Source: Bacillota bacterium (lineage in GTDB: Bacteria > Bacillota > Clostridia > Acetivibrionales > DTU013). Taken from it: 64,000 bases of DNA. The notes beneath the pieces are model-generated. The model was not told the origin of the DNA and made no database searches. It saw only the letters and a list, made by a program, of their open reading frames with translations. The translations under genes and the position numbers were made by a program. Shown piece after piece: positions 26,606-35,503 of this stretch; position 1 is the stretch's first letter, and the number at the start of each line of letters is the position of its first letter. Location: assembly GCA_023426125.1 (NCBI GenBank), contig JAFABI010000060.1, positions 62,001-126,000 on the forward strand, written 5' to 3'.

Positions 26606-28048
26606 ATGGATAACGAGCTTTTATGTGACCGGCTGAACGGGCTGGATGAATTTATTGAAAGTACCATGAAGGAATGGAGGGTACCCGGCCTGGCACTTTC
26701 CGTCGTGAAGGACGGCGGGGTTGCCTGCGCACGGGGGTACGGCTTCAGAGACCCGGAAAAGGGCCTCGGAATGAATGCTGATACCCTTTACAGGATCGCC
26801 TCCAATACAAAGGCCTTTACGGCGCTGTCGGCAGCGATGCTTGCGGATGAAGGCAGGCTTGCGTGGGATACGCCTGTAAAGGAATACCTCCCTTATTTCA
26901 AGCTGCAGCATCCCTATGCGACGGACCAGGTGACCCTCCGGGATTTGTTAAGCCACAGAACAGGGCTGCCCGCGCATAGCAAAGCCCTGCTGCAATTCAA
27001 AAGCAGAAGGGAAGTTGTGGAAAATTTACGGCACCTGGAGCTTTCCTGCCCTATTCGCACGAAGCATCAGTACAGCAACCTGATGTTCATAACCGCCGGC
27101 CATCTGGTGGAGGTCGTGGCGGGACAGTCCTGGGAGAGCTTTGTCAAAGAAAGGATCTTCGATGCGCTGGGAATGGGAAAGACCAATTTTTCCTTTTCCC
27201 AATCCTGTCTGTCGGGGAACTTTGCGGAATGCTATTCCATCAAAGGGGATGAGCTCCAGCGGTATACGGAAGGCCCGGGGGCGTATCCCAGCCATCTGTC
27301 TTTCAGAAACCCTGCCGAAGGAATCAGTTCAACGGCGAAGGAGCTTGCAGCATGGATGGTCCTGCAATTAAACGGTGGGGAATACCGTGGGAAACGGCTG
27401 GCATCGGAAAAGGCCTTTTATGAGATGCATTCGCCCCAGATGGTGGACAACTGGAATTCACCCTATCCGGAGCACGGCGAGTCCAGCTGCGGTCTGGGGT
27501 GGTTTATCTGGGGCTACAGGGGGCACAAGGTCGTGCTGCACGAAGGCTATTACGGAAGCCAGATTTACCTGCTGCCTCAGAAAAAGCTGGGCATCGCCTG
27601 CTTGCCGACACGAAAGTCGCCGGCGACGGAAATTGTAATTTATCACATACTTGACCGGATGCTGGGCTTTGCTCCGGTTGACTGGAATGAAAGAAAAAGG
27701 AAAGAGGCGGCCGCAGCGCTGAAAAACAGGCAAATACCGGTCGCTGCAAGAAAGCCCGGCACAAGGCCTTCCCATGCCCTCACGGAATACGGCGGGATTT
27801 TCCGGCATCCTGCCTATGGCGCCCTTTATATCCGGACGGACGGAAAAAAACTCTTTCTCAGGGAGAACGGGGCAGGGGAACGTGAACTACGGCATTATCA
27901 CTATGATACCTTTGAATTATTGGATGAAGACGGGGAAGGGGGTTTCAAGCTGACCTTCCAAACGGATGCCGGCGGCGATTTATGCAGCGCCACAGCTCCG
28001 CGGGAGTCCGGTGTCAGGGAGATCGTATATATAAAGGTGCGTAAATGA
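26606..28048 (+). CDS. beta-lactamase-fold serine hydrolase (class C/EstB-like)
   Basis: 480 residues. The nucleophile motif is SNTK with Ser66 and Lys69, the second motif is Tyr156-Ser-Asn, and the third is HEG (His312) in place of the KTG of penicillin-binding proteins. That combination is typical of the esterase/peptidase branch rather than true beta-lactamases. Residues about 380-480 form a beta-rich C-terminal domain (EYGGIFRHPAYGALYIRTDG). No signal peptide is present, so a cytoplasmic esterase role fits better than cell-wall work. It lies between two other hydrolase genes in the operon. Confidence 0.85.
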   Translation: MDNELLCDRLNGLDEFIESTMKEWRVPGLALSVVKDGGVACARGYGFRDPEKGLGMNADTLYRIASNTKAFTALSAAMLADEGRLAWDTPVKEYLPYFKLQHPYATDQVTLRDLLSHRTGLPAHSKALLQFKSRREVVENLRHLELSCPIRTKHQYSNLMFITAGHLVEVVAGQSWESFVKERIFDALGMGKTNFSFSQSCLSGNFAECYSIKGDELQRYTEGPGAYPSHLSFRNPAEGISSTAKELAAWMVLQLNGGEYRGKRLASEKAFYEMHSPQMVDNWNSPYPEHGESSCGLGWFIWGYRGHKVVLHEGYYGSQIYLLPQKKLGIACLPTRKSPATEIVIYHILDRMLGFAPVDWNERKRKEAAAALKNRQIPVAARKPGTRPSHALTEYGGIFRHPAYGALYIRTDGKKLFLRENGAGERELRHYHYDTFELLDEDGEGGFKLTFQTDAGGDLCSATAPRESGVREIVYIKVRK

Positions 28049-28125
28049 GCGGAAGGTCACATGGGACGAATTTGCGCTAAAACCGCGCTAAAACCGTATG
28101 GGCAGGAAAAGGAGCCGTTGTTCTA

Positions 28126-28839
28126 ATGCATTGTTCCAAAAAGGGAAAAAAATTTAAATATGAAACCCATATGCATACAAAGGAGGCAAGCGCCTGCGCC
28201 GCCAGCACGGGCGCTGAAATGGCACAGGCGTATAAGGCCGCCGGTTATACCGGAATCATCGTGACGGACCATTTTTTTAACGGCAACACGGCCGTCCCGG
28301 CAAACCTGCCGTGGGAGACCCGGGTCGATCTGTTTTGCCGGGGTTACCGGAATGCGCTGGAAGAAGGGAAAAAATGCGGGCTTCACGTATTCTTTGCCTG
28401 GGAATATACCTATCGCGGCGCCGATTTGCTGACCTACGGGCTGGATCAGGATTTTCTCCTTGCCAATCCGGATATTTTGTCATGGAGTGTGGAGGAGTAT
28501 TTCAACGTGATCCACCAAAACGGCGGTTTCATCTCCTATGCCCATCCTTTCCGGGGAGAGCCGGAGCCGGTATGTCTGAAGCTTTATACGGAACACGTGG
28601 ATGCGGTTGAGGTGATCAATACAAGGAACCAGAATCCCGAATCCGACGAGAAAGCCTTACGGTATGCACAGGAGCATGGCTTGCTCCGGACCTGCGGCTC
28701 CGATACCCATGAGGCCTGGCTGCTTAAGGGCGGCGGAATGGAGTTCGACCGGGAACTGCACAGCATCCGGGAGTTTATCCGGGAGGTTACTCTGGCCGGC
28801 GGCCTGCCGCCTCACCAGCGCAAAGCTTTGGAACGCTGA
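28126..28839 (+). CDS. PHP-domain metal-dependent phosphoesterase
   Basis: 237 residues. PHP motifs in order: HMH at 15-17, VTDHFF, a Glu in AWEYTYRGADLL, YAHPFRGEP and CGSDTHE. These residues bind a trinuclear metal centre. The family hydrolyses phosphoesters, for example histidinol phosphate or nucleoside 3',5'-bisphosphates. The ribosome site is weak (AAAGGAG 13 bases upstream of ATG). A degraded R1 repeat starts a few bases after the stop. The role in the sugar locus is unknown. Confidence 0.85.
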   Translation: MHCSKKGKKFKYETHMHTKEASACAASTGAEMAQAYKAAGYTGIIVTDHFFNGNTAVPANLPWETRVDLFCRGYRNALEEGKKCGLHVFFAWEYTYRGADLLTYGLDQDFLLANPDILSWSVEEYFNVIHQNGGFISYAHPFRGEPEPVCLKLYTEHVDAVEVINTRNQNPESDEKALRYAQEHGLLRTCGSDTHEAWLLKGGGMEFDRELHSIREFIREVTLAGGLPPHQRKALER

Positions 28840-28844
28840 AAGGA

Positions 28845-28931
28845 TTGCTTCCTGTTTTTTGTAAATGCCGGCGCTCCGGGGCTGCATTTGCAGGAAATTA
28901 TGCCGGAAGCTCTGTTTTCACCGCTGCTGAA
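28845..28931 (+). repeat. R1 interspersed repeat, degraded copy 2
   Basis: Aligns with the copy at 39255 over about 87 bases: TTGCTTCCTGTTTTTTGTAAA, GCGCTCC, CTGCATTTGCAGGAAAT, CGGAAGC and TTTTCACCG occur in order. It has lost the outer GGAGCACTG end. It fills the gap between the PHP and ceramidase-like genes. Confidence 0.6.
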
Positions 28932-29003
28932 CAGGAAGCGCATATAATTTATTTTGCAGAGCAATGGCCGGTTAATCCGGACATTGGGAAAACGGAGGCT
29001 GAA

Positions 29004-30356
29004 ATGATACAATGCGGGCTTGCTGAAATAAGCATAACGCCGGCTTTAGGGAGTGTATTGCCGGGGTATTACCATGAGAGACGGTCCACCGGCGTGACGG
29101 ATGAGCTTTTTGCCAAGGCAATGGTGCTGGATGATGGGAAAAACACCCTCGCAGTCATTGCTCTGGATGCCATCGCCATAGAGAAGGAGGCTGTTTGTGC
29201 AATCAGGGAAGGTATCTTTGCAAAAACAGCCATACCGCGAAAGGACATCATGGTATGCTGTACCCACTCCCATACCACAGGACCCACGGAAAGCTGGGGT
29301 GAGGAGGTCCTGGCCGATGAGGGATACCTCCGGTTTCTGGTGAAAAAGGCCACCGATGCGGTATGCATGGCAAATGACAGGAAGAAACCGGTAAAAATAG
29401 GCTTCGGGACCGGAAGAGAAGCAGAGATATCCTTCAACCGGCGGTATCATATGAAGGATGGCAGTATCCGGGGCAATCCGGGAATAAAGAACCCGGACAT
29501 CGTAAAGCCCGCAGGTCCGATTGACCCGGAAGTTGCGGTCATGCGCATTGATGATCCTGACGGGAACCCCGTCGGCGTGGTTTCCAATTTTGCCTGTCAC
29601 TGCGATACCGTCGGTACGGCTGAATACTGTGCGGATTTTCCGGGAGAGGTCAGCCGGTGCGTAAAGAAAAATCTTGGGGAGCATGTCGTCAGCATGTTGC
29701 TGATCGGCGCCTCCGGCGATATCAACCATATCGACGTCAGCGGCAAATCCGACGCAAGCGGGGAGGCATATCCTCCGGGGCATTTCAAAAGAATGGGAAG
29801 GATCCTGGGCTATGAGGTTTTAAAGGTAAGAGACAAAATAAGCACGGGGACGGATATCCCCCTTGAGGCTGTGATGAAGGTCAGAAAGGCGGAAACCATG
29901 AAGCCGGGAAAGGAAGACCGCAGTATTGCGGAAAAGGTCGTAAAAACGATACCCTACAGCTATGAAAAGCTTTCTCAATTTGACGAGGATCAAATCGAGC
30001 TGTTTTTTGCCAGGGAAATCCTGCGTATGCTGAACGATCCTGAAACAGGCAAACCGGCGGAGATGGAGATCCAGGTGTTCCGGATCGGAGAGATGGGACT
30101 GGCGGCTTATCCGGCAGAGCTGTTTGTGGAATTGGGACTGGAACTAAAGAGGAAATCGCCGTTTGCGTACACAATGATCAGCACCAACAGCAACGGCAGG
30201 ATGACCTACGTATATACCCCGGAAGCCCTGAAGGCCGGCAGCTGCAAATATCAGGCCCTCTTTTACGACCGTTGTTCGACAGGGTTTCTTGCGGCGGGCA
30301 ACGGCAAGGAGATGATCGAAGAGACATTGCGGATGCTCAGGGGAATTGTTTTTTAA
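29004..30356 (+). CDS. neutral/alkaline ceramidase-domain protein
   Basis: 450 residues from the ATG at 29004 with ACGGAGG six bases ahead; the frame extends upstream but through R1 repeat DNA. It matches the N-terminal domain of neutral ceramidases: GLAEISITPALGSVLPGYY, the zinc-site block CCTHSHTTGPTESW, FACHCDTVGTAEYCADFPGE and LIGASGDINHID. True secreted ceramidases are longer and have signal peptides; this one has neither and ends after the first domain. Such truncated relatives are common in bacterial glycan loci and may be amidohydrolases for other N-acyl compounds. It is followed 18 nt later by the second Gfo/Idh/MocA gene. Confidence 0.85.
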   Translation: MIQCGLAEISITPALGSVLPGYYHERRSTGVTDELFAKAMVLDDGKNTLAVIALDAIAIEKEAVCAIREGIFAKTAIPRKDIMVCCTHSHTTGPTESWGEEVLADEGYLRFLVKKATDAVCMANDRKKPVKIGFGTGREAEISFNRRYHMKDGSIRGNPGIKNPDIVKPAGPIDPEVAVMRIDDPDGNPVGVVSNFACHCDTVGTAEYCADFPGEVSRCVKKNLGEHVVSMLLIGASGDINHIDVSGKSDASGEAYPPGHFKRMGRILGYEVLKVRDKISTGTDIPLEAVMKVRKAETMKPGKEDRSIAEKVVKTIPYSYEKLSQFDEDQIELFFAREILRMLNDPETGKPAEMEIQVFRIGEMGLAAYPAELFVELGLELKRKSPFAYTMISTNSNGRMTYVYTPEALKAGSCKYQALFYDRCSTGFLAAGNGKEMIEETLRMLRGIVF

Positions 30357-30374
30357 AAGATCAGGGAGGCAGTT

Positions 30375-31586
30375 ATGAAAAAGATTGTTTTAGTTGGAGC
30401 AGGCTACAGAGGATTTTCCATGTTTGCGAAACCGTTGATAGACGACTTTCGTGATGTTGTTGACTTTGCGGGCATCTATGACATCAACCGGAAAAGAGCG
30501 GAATTCATGAGCAGTTACAAAGGCGCCGGAATTCCGGTTTATGGCAGCTTTGACGCAATGATGAAGGAAACCCGGCCGGATGCTGTGATTGTAACCACCA
30601 TTGACCGGTACCATCATGAATATATCATAAAGACGCTTGAATATGGCGCGGACGCCATCAGCGAAAAGCCGTTGACCATTGATGAGGAAAAATATAGGGC
30701 TATTCTGGAAGCGGAGAAGAGGACCGGCAGGAAGGTTATTGTAACCTTCAACTTAAGGTTTGCGCCTTTTTCGGCAAGGATCAAGGAGCTTTTGCTGGAA
30801 GGCACCGTAGGCCGCATATTGAGCATCAATTATGAGGAACTGCTGGATACGTCCCATGGAGCGGATTATTTCCGGAGGTGGCACAGAAAGAAGGAAAACT
30901 CCGGCGGCCTTTTGATCCATAAAGCGACACATCATTTCGACTTGATCAACTGGTGGCTGATGGAGGATCCGGAAGAAGTTTATGCAAACGGAGCGACGAA
31001 ATTCTACGGACCGACCCGGGAAAACCGGGGCGAGAGATGCCGCACCTGCAAGCATACCGGCACCTGTGAATTTGCCTTTGACCCTATGGAGGATCCTCTA
31101 TTGGAGGAGCTTTATTTTAAAACGGAAGAGGAGGACGGGTATTTCCGTGACCGGTGTGTCTTTGCAGAGGAGATCAACATTGAGGATACAATGTCCGTTA
31201 CCGTAAAGTACAGCCGGGGGACCATTCTGACCTACTCCCTGATCGCATACAGCCCCTATGAGGGCTGGAGGATGGAAATCAACGGCACCCGGGGGAGGCT
31301 GGAAGCTTTCTGTGATTACGGGGATATCAAAGGAGAGCATCTCAAGCTCTTCAAAAATAACGGGGAGGTCGTCACCTATAAAATCAAAAAACCGGAGGGT
31401 ACGCACGGCGGGGGCGACATAAGGCTGAGAAGGATGCTTTTCAGGGGAGACCTGGAGGATCCGCTGGGACAATTCGCGGACTCGGTGGCAGGCGCAAAAT
31501 CCATGATGGTGGGCACTTGCGCCAATAAGAGCATCCGGGAAGGCAAAAGGGTAAAAATCAGCGAGCTGTTGAATCCGCGCTCCTGA
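30375..31586 (+). CDS. Gfo/Idh/MocA-family oxidoreductase with four-Cys insert (copy 2)
   Basis: 403 residues, GGGAGGC site. It is collinear with the protein at 24128: VLVGAGYRG, SEKPLTIDEE, HKATHHFDLINWW. Cys222, Cys225, Cys231 and Cys261 are at the same residue numbers. The two genes look like an old tandem duplication separated by the insertion of hydrolase genes. Two related but non-identical copies in one pathway suggest sequential or substrate-specific redox steps, such as 3-keto-glycoside formation and reduction; that is inference. Confidence 0.92.
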   Translation: MKKIVLVGAGYRGFSMFAKPLIDDFRDVVDFAGIYDINRKRAEFMSSYKGAGIPVYGSFDAMMKETRPDAVIVTTIDRYHHEYIIKTLEYGADAISEKPLTIDEEKYRAILEAEKRTGRKVIVTFNLRFAPFSARIKELLLEGTVGRILSINYEELLDTSHGADYFRRWHRKKENSGGLLIHKATHHFDLINWWLMEDPEEVYANGATKFYGPTRENRGERCRTCKHTGTCEFAFDPMEDPLLEELYFKTEEEDGYFRDRCVFAEEINIEDTMSVTVKYSRGTILTYSLIAYSPYEGWRMEINGTRGRLEAFCDYGDIKGEHLKLFKNNGEVVTYKIKKPEGTHGGGDIRLRRMLFRGDLEDPLGQFADSVAGAKSMMVGTCANKSIREGKRVKISELLNPRS

Positions 31587-31700
31587 AGGTTAGCCGGAGC
31601 GGGCCGGACAACCCGGACTGCTTCAGGCAGGGAAAGGCAAAAGCAGGACAAATCGAAAGGAATAAAGGAATAAATGAAACAATAGAGGATGGGAGATAAA

Positions 31701-33023
31701 ATGAAAATTACTTTGGTAGGCGGCGGATCCTATTCATGGACGCCCGGACTGGCAAGAGATTTTTTGACAAATGACTTTTTCAGAGGGATCGAAGTATGCC
31801 TGTATGATATTAATGCTTCGGCCCTGGATGACATGATTGAATTATGTCATCTCTACCAAACGTGTGTCCCCGGGAATAACATCCGTTTCGGGAAAACAAC
31901 AGATTTAAAAGAGGCGCTTTCCGGGGCATCCTATGTCATTGTGGCAATATCGCACGGCGGGCTGGAAGCGGAACTGGAGGATCACAGGATCGCCAGAAGG
32001 TATGGCTTTTATAACCTGAAGGGTTCGGAGGTAGGCATCGCGGGATGCTCGCGTACACTGCGGCATGTGCCTGAGTTTGTAAGGATTGCAGGAGCGATGG
32101 AAAAGCACTGTCCCGGAGCGATGCTGCTGAATGTGACGAATCCCTTGACGGCCGTCACACGCTGCGTCAATAAATACACATCGGTTAAAGCCGCCGGGTT
32201 TTGCCATGGGGTGATGAATCATCTGGAAATCCTCCTGCCCCTCTTCGGCGCAGACAGCTGGGAGGGCGTGGAATTCACCGTGGCCGGAGTGGATCATTGT
32301 ACCTGGCAGCTGGAGGTGAAATACAAAGGGAAGGACGCATTGCAGATGATGCGGGACAAGGGCCTGATTGAAGCTGCAAAGCAAGGTTGTGAAATTGCGT
32401 CGTATGAGGATCCCTTTGCCGGGGTTGAGAACCAGAGGCTCCGCTTTCTGCTATGGGATATCATCGGATACTTGCCGGCCATCAGCGACGAGCACTGCGC
32501 CGAGTTTTTCGGGCAGATCATGAAAACGGAAGAAGCCAGAAAATATTACGGCATAACCTATGACAGGATTGCAAACCGCACAGCGTCAGTCGCCAAAGAT
32601 AAAGGGAAAGTGAAAAGCCTTTTGGAGGGGACGATAAAACCGAACTTTAAAAGCTCAGGAGAGATACTCCACCGGTTTATTGCAGCCTTGAACGGCGGCG
32701 GTGAATTTGTCGGGGTGGTTAACTATCCCAACATGGGGCAGGTCGGAAACCTGCCCCGTGAAACGGTGGTGGAAACCAAGTGCCTGATTGATTCCAACGG
32801 CGTGCATCCGGTCCATGCCGGAGAGCTTCCTCCGATCCTTGACAGCATTGTGAGACCCGTAGCCCTCCGGGAAGAGCTGTATATGGAGGCGGCGATGGAG
32901 AATAACATGCAAAAGCTGAGAGGGGCTCTTTCCATGGATCCGCTTGTCAATGATTTCAGCAAAATTGATGAGGTCTGCACAGAATTAATGGAATACAACC
33001 GCAGGTTCCGGAGGAGTGAATAA
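31701..33023 (+). CDS. GH4-family NAD-dependent glycosidase
   Basis: 440 residues from the ATG at 31701 (GGGAGATAAA site); a frame-internal ATG at 31689 has no site. The NAD-binding start is KITLVGGGSYSWTPGL. Metal-site and catalytic blocks are NVTNPLTAVTRCVN, GFCHGVMNH (Cys and His ligands) and VAGVDHCTWQL. GH4 enzymes cleave alpha- or beta-glycosides by NAD-assisted oxidation at C3, followed by elimination, and need Mn2+. The substrate class (phosphorylated or not, glucose, galactose or galacturonate) cannot be settled. No PTS genes are nearby, which favours a non-phosphorylated glycoside delivered by the ABC importer. Confidence 0.92.
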   Translation: MKITLVGGGSYSWTPGLARDFLTNDFFRGIEVCLYDINASALDDMIELCHLYQTCVPGNNIRFGKTTDLKEALSGASYVIVAISHGGLEAELEDHRIARRYGFYNLKGSEVGIAGCSRTLRHVPEFVRIAGAMEKHCPGAMLLNVTNPLTAVTRCVNKYTSVKAAGFCHGVMNHLEILLPLFGADSWEGVEFTVAGVDHCTWQLEVKYKGKDALQMMRDKGLIEAAKQGCEIASYEDPFAGVENQRLRFLLWDIIGYLPAISDEHCAEFFGQIMKTEEARKYYGITYDRIANRTASVAKDKGKVKSLLEGTIKPNFKSSGEILHRFIAALNGGGEFVGVVNYPNMGQVGNLPRETVVETKCLIDSNGVHPVHAGELPPILDSIVRPVALREELYMEAAMENNMQKLRGALSMDPLVNDFSKIDEVCTELMEYNRRFRRSE

Positions 33024-33025
33024 AG

Positions 33026-33778
33026 GTGTCCAGGCCGCTGTTGATCCATTTGCCTCACAGCTCGCTCCGCATCGCGGACGACGACCGGAGAGATCTCCTC
33101 CTGAGTGACGCGGAGCTTCAGGAGGAGCTGCTGAAGCTTACCGACCGGTATACCGACGAGCTTTTCCAGGCTCCGGGCGCCGTCATCCATAAGAATCCCA
33201 ATAGCAGGATTGTGATGGATCCCGAAAGGTTCAGGGATGAAAAGGATGAAGTCATGTCACGTTATGGAATGGGTGCAATCTACACGCATTCCGTAAGTGG
33301 CAGGCTGATTAAAAATATTACCGGAGAACGGCGTGAAGAACTCTTGAAAAAGTACTATGACCCTTACCATGCGGAATTGGAGGGAAAAACGCAGCGAATT
33401 CTGGAGGAGCATGGAAAATGCCTGATCCTTGACGGACATTCCTTTGCTGAAAAGCCCCTGGATTTTGAATTGGACAAAAATCCCGACAGACCGGATATTT
33501 GCCTGGGCACCTGTGATTTTCATACGCCAGGGAAGCTTATCCGGGCTATGGACGACCATATTGCCGGAAGCGGAATGACCGTCAAAAGAAATGCGCCTTT
33601 TGCCGGAACAATGGTACCGATGAGATATTACCGGAAGGATAAGCGGGTGGCCTCGATGATGATCGAGGTCAACCGGAGACTTTATATGAATGAAACGACC
33701 GGGGAGAAGCTGCCGGGTTTCGAAGCGGTAAGGGCCTTTGTCATGGGGCTTGTCAGGATGGCCGGAATTATGCTGTAA
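33026..33778 (+). CDS. N-formylglutamate-amidohydrolase-like protein
   Basis: 250 residues from a GTG at 33026 with GGAGGAG eight bases upstream, just after the GH4 stop. Family blocks: IHLPHSSLRI near the N-terminus, LTDRYTDELF, SRIVMDPERFRDE and LILDGHSFAE. These belong to the Zn-dependent N-formylglutamate amidohydrolase fold. No histidine-degradation genes are nearby, so the substrate here may be another N-acyl compound. Its last 11 bases overlap the end of the convergent PAS-phosphatase gene. Confidence 0.83.
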   Translation: MSRPLLIHLPHSSLRIADDDRRDLLLSDAELQEELLKLTDRYTDELFQAPGAVIHKNPNSRIVMDPERFRDEKDEVMSRYGMGAIYTHSVSGRLIKNITGERREELLKKYYDPYHAELEGKTQRILEEHGKCLILDGHSFAEKPLDFELDKNPDRPDICLGTCDFHTPGKLIRAMDDHIAGSGMTVKRNAPFAGTMVPMRYYRKDKRVASMMIEVNRRLYMNETTGEKLPGFEAVRAFVMGLVRMAGIML

Positions 33779-35258
33779 ATTCCGAGATGAGCATAATGCT
33801 GACGTCATCCTCAAAATGCCCATTGTGATTTGGTATAAAGGATTGCAGCAGGTCGTCGATAAACGCCTGGTGGCTTTTATTGATGGAAGCCAGGGTTTTT
33901 AAGGAATGCTCGTACATTGCATCCCAATAGATCAAATCCTTATTTTCAAGGGTGAAAAGGCCGTCTGTATAGAGCAGCAGCATGTCGTTTTCCCAAATTC
34001 CAATCTGCTCCCGCCGGTATTTTGCACTTCTCTCCAGTGCCAGAAGGAATCCATCCTGCTCCAGCACCCTGACAGCGCCAGTCTTAGAATTAATCACAAC
34101 GGGATAAGGATGCCCCGCGTTGGAATAGAACAATTTGTTTTCACGGATCAAACCGACAAATGCCGAGACAAGCTGATTATCGACCTCGTCGAGTATGTTG
34201 CACAGGATGGCGTTCATATTTTCCAGCACTTCATCAGGATATGAATTGCTTTGAATACAATTGTTAAAGATGCCCTTAACCATTGCCGACACCATGGCAG
34301 CGACCAGCCCGTGGCCGGCAACGTCGGCGATGATAAACCACAGAGAATTGCCTATGGATACACAGTCATAAAGGTCCCCGCCTACGATGCTGCTGGGAAT
34401 ATATTTGCCGTACATACATGCAAAATCAAACTGCTTTACATTAAACATTAAGGAAGATTGAAAAGCATTTGCTTTGATTAACTCATTTGCCAGCCTCCAT
34501 CTTTCTTCATGCTCGTTGAGTTTTTCAGCCAGAATGTTCTTTTCCGTAATATCATTTGCTATTGCCGACAGGCCCATGATATTGTCTTCATTTCCGTAAA
34601 TCGGAGAAATGGATAAGGATACATGCACGAAGCTTCCGTCTTTCCTTCTTCTTATGGTCTTATGCTGTTCAATGCTTGACCTGTTTTTAATTGTGTGCAA
34701 TATCCGCTCCAGATCATCTCCGCTTTCCTTAGGGATAAGAATGGATGCTTTTTTGCCCAGTGCCTCCGCTTTGGAATAACCGTACAGTTTTTCGGCCCCT
34801 TTGTTCCAATTGGTGATGGCGCCATTCAGCGTCGTCCCGATGATGGCCGAATCGGACGACTCGACGATGGAAGCCAGCACTTTGATTTCCTCAAGCCGCT
34901 TGTTCCGGAGGGTTATATCCCTGATTATGCTTGCCACATACCGGCAGGAAGGGTTTTCGATGCCTACGGACTTTACCTCTACCGGGAAACTGGTCCCATC
35001 CTTTTTATAATGGATTGTTTCAAATTCAATTCCATCCGTTTTCGCCTTATTGAATTGCATCGTCGTAAGGCCGGCATTATTCCGTCCCCTCAGGTCGAGG
35101 ATGTTCATCTTCGTAAGCTCTTCATAAGTATAGCCGTAGGTATCTACAGCCAGCTTGTTTGCTTCGATTATCCCGCCGTCTAAATCGAAGATCAGAATAA
35201 TATCCTTTGCATTCTCGACGACTTCTTTATATATGAAATAATCCGTAGCTTTACACAT
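33768..35258 (-). CDS. PAS-PAS-SpoIIE-type serine phosphatase (PP2C)
   Basis: 496 residues. PAS domain 1 lies at about 10-115 (IILIFDLDGGIIEANKLAVD) and PAS 2 at about 125-245 (IIGTTLNGAITNWNKGAEKL). A short coiled segment and the PP2C/SpoIIE domain (about 265-490) follow, with VGGDLYDCV, IADVAGHGLVAAM, LYTDGLF and FEDDVSIM, the metal-binding set. No transmembrane segment, so it senses a cytoplasmic signal, perhaps redox or a ligand in the PAS pocket. Such phosphatases act on anti-sigma-factor antagonists (RsbU/SpoIIE role). No partner genes are nearby. The ribosome site is AAGGGAAAA. Confidence 0.92.
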   Translation of the reverse strand: MCKATDYFIYKEVVENAKDIILIFDLDGGIIEANKLAVDTYGYTYEELTKMNILDLRGRNNAGLTTMQFNKAKTDGIEFETIHYKKDGTSFPVEVKSVGIENPSCRYVASIIRDITLRNKRLEEIKVLASIVESSDSAIIGTTLNGAITNWNKGAEKLYGYSKAEALGKKASILIPKESGDDLERILHTIKNRSSIEQHKTIRRRKDGSFVHVSLSISPIYGNEDNIMGLSAIANDITEKNILAEKLNEHEERWRLANELIKANAFQSSLMFNVKQFDFACMYGKYIPSSIVGGDLYDCVSIGNSLWFIIADVAGHGLVAAMVSAMVKGIFNNCIQSNSYPDEVLENMNAILCNILDEVDNQLVSAFVGLIRENKLFYSNAGHPYPVVINSKTGAVRVLEQDGFLLALERSAKYRREQIGIWENDMLLLYTDGLFTLENKDLIYWDAMYEHSLKTLASINKSHQAFIDDLLQSFIPNHNGHFEDDVSIMLISEFTA

Positions 35259-35406
35259 GTAAAATTTTCCCTTTTCAACAGGATGCGTTCTGTTTTTATT
35301 TCATTATAACTTATCGGATGGCAATTATCTATGTAATTTCTATGAATGTTTGTAAATCCAGTATTTTTTTGATGTGAAAAGGGATTTGATGTATTGGGAG
35401 GCGGCC

Positions 35407-35466
35407 CATGTCAAGGGGACAGGTACATTGACATATGAGTGTCAATGTACCTGTCCCCTTGACATG
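35407..35466. repeat. perfect 27-bp-arm palindrome
   Basis: Two perfectly complementary 27-bp arms (35407-35433 and 35440-35466) around a TATGAG loop. The inner core is GTCAAGGGGACAGGTACA. It lies downstream of wrbA and upstream of the PAS-phosphatase gene, both on the minus strand. It has no T-run of terminator length, so it looks more like a mobile palindromic repeat than a terminator. The segment just left of it (35367-35403) resembles the R3 leader GAAAAAACTTGATGTA. Confidence 0.9.
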
Positions 35467-35503
35467 TTCCAACGGCATAATGTCAGCGCTTTTATGCCGG
35501 ACC

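Noticed and set aside
26606..28048. Antibiotic-resistance beta-lactamase
   Set aside because: The third motif is HEG rather than KTG, there is no signal peptide, and the context is a sugar operon; an esterase-type member is more likely.
33026..33778. Histidine-degradation gene hutG
   Set aside because: The fold matches N-formylglutamate amidohydrolases, but no other hut genes are present, so the symbol is not justified.
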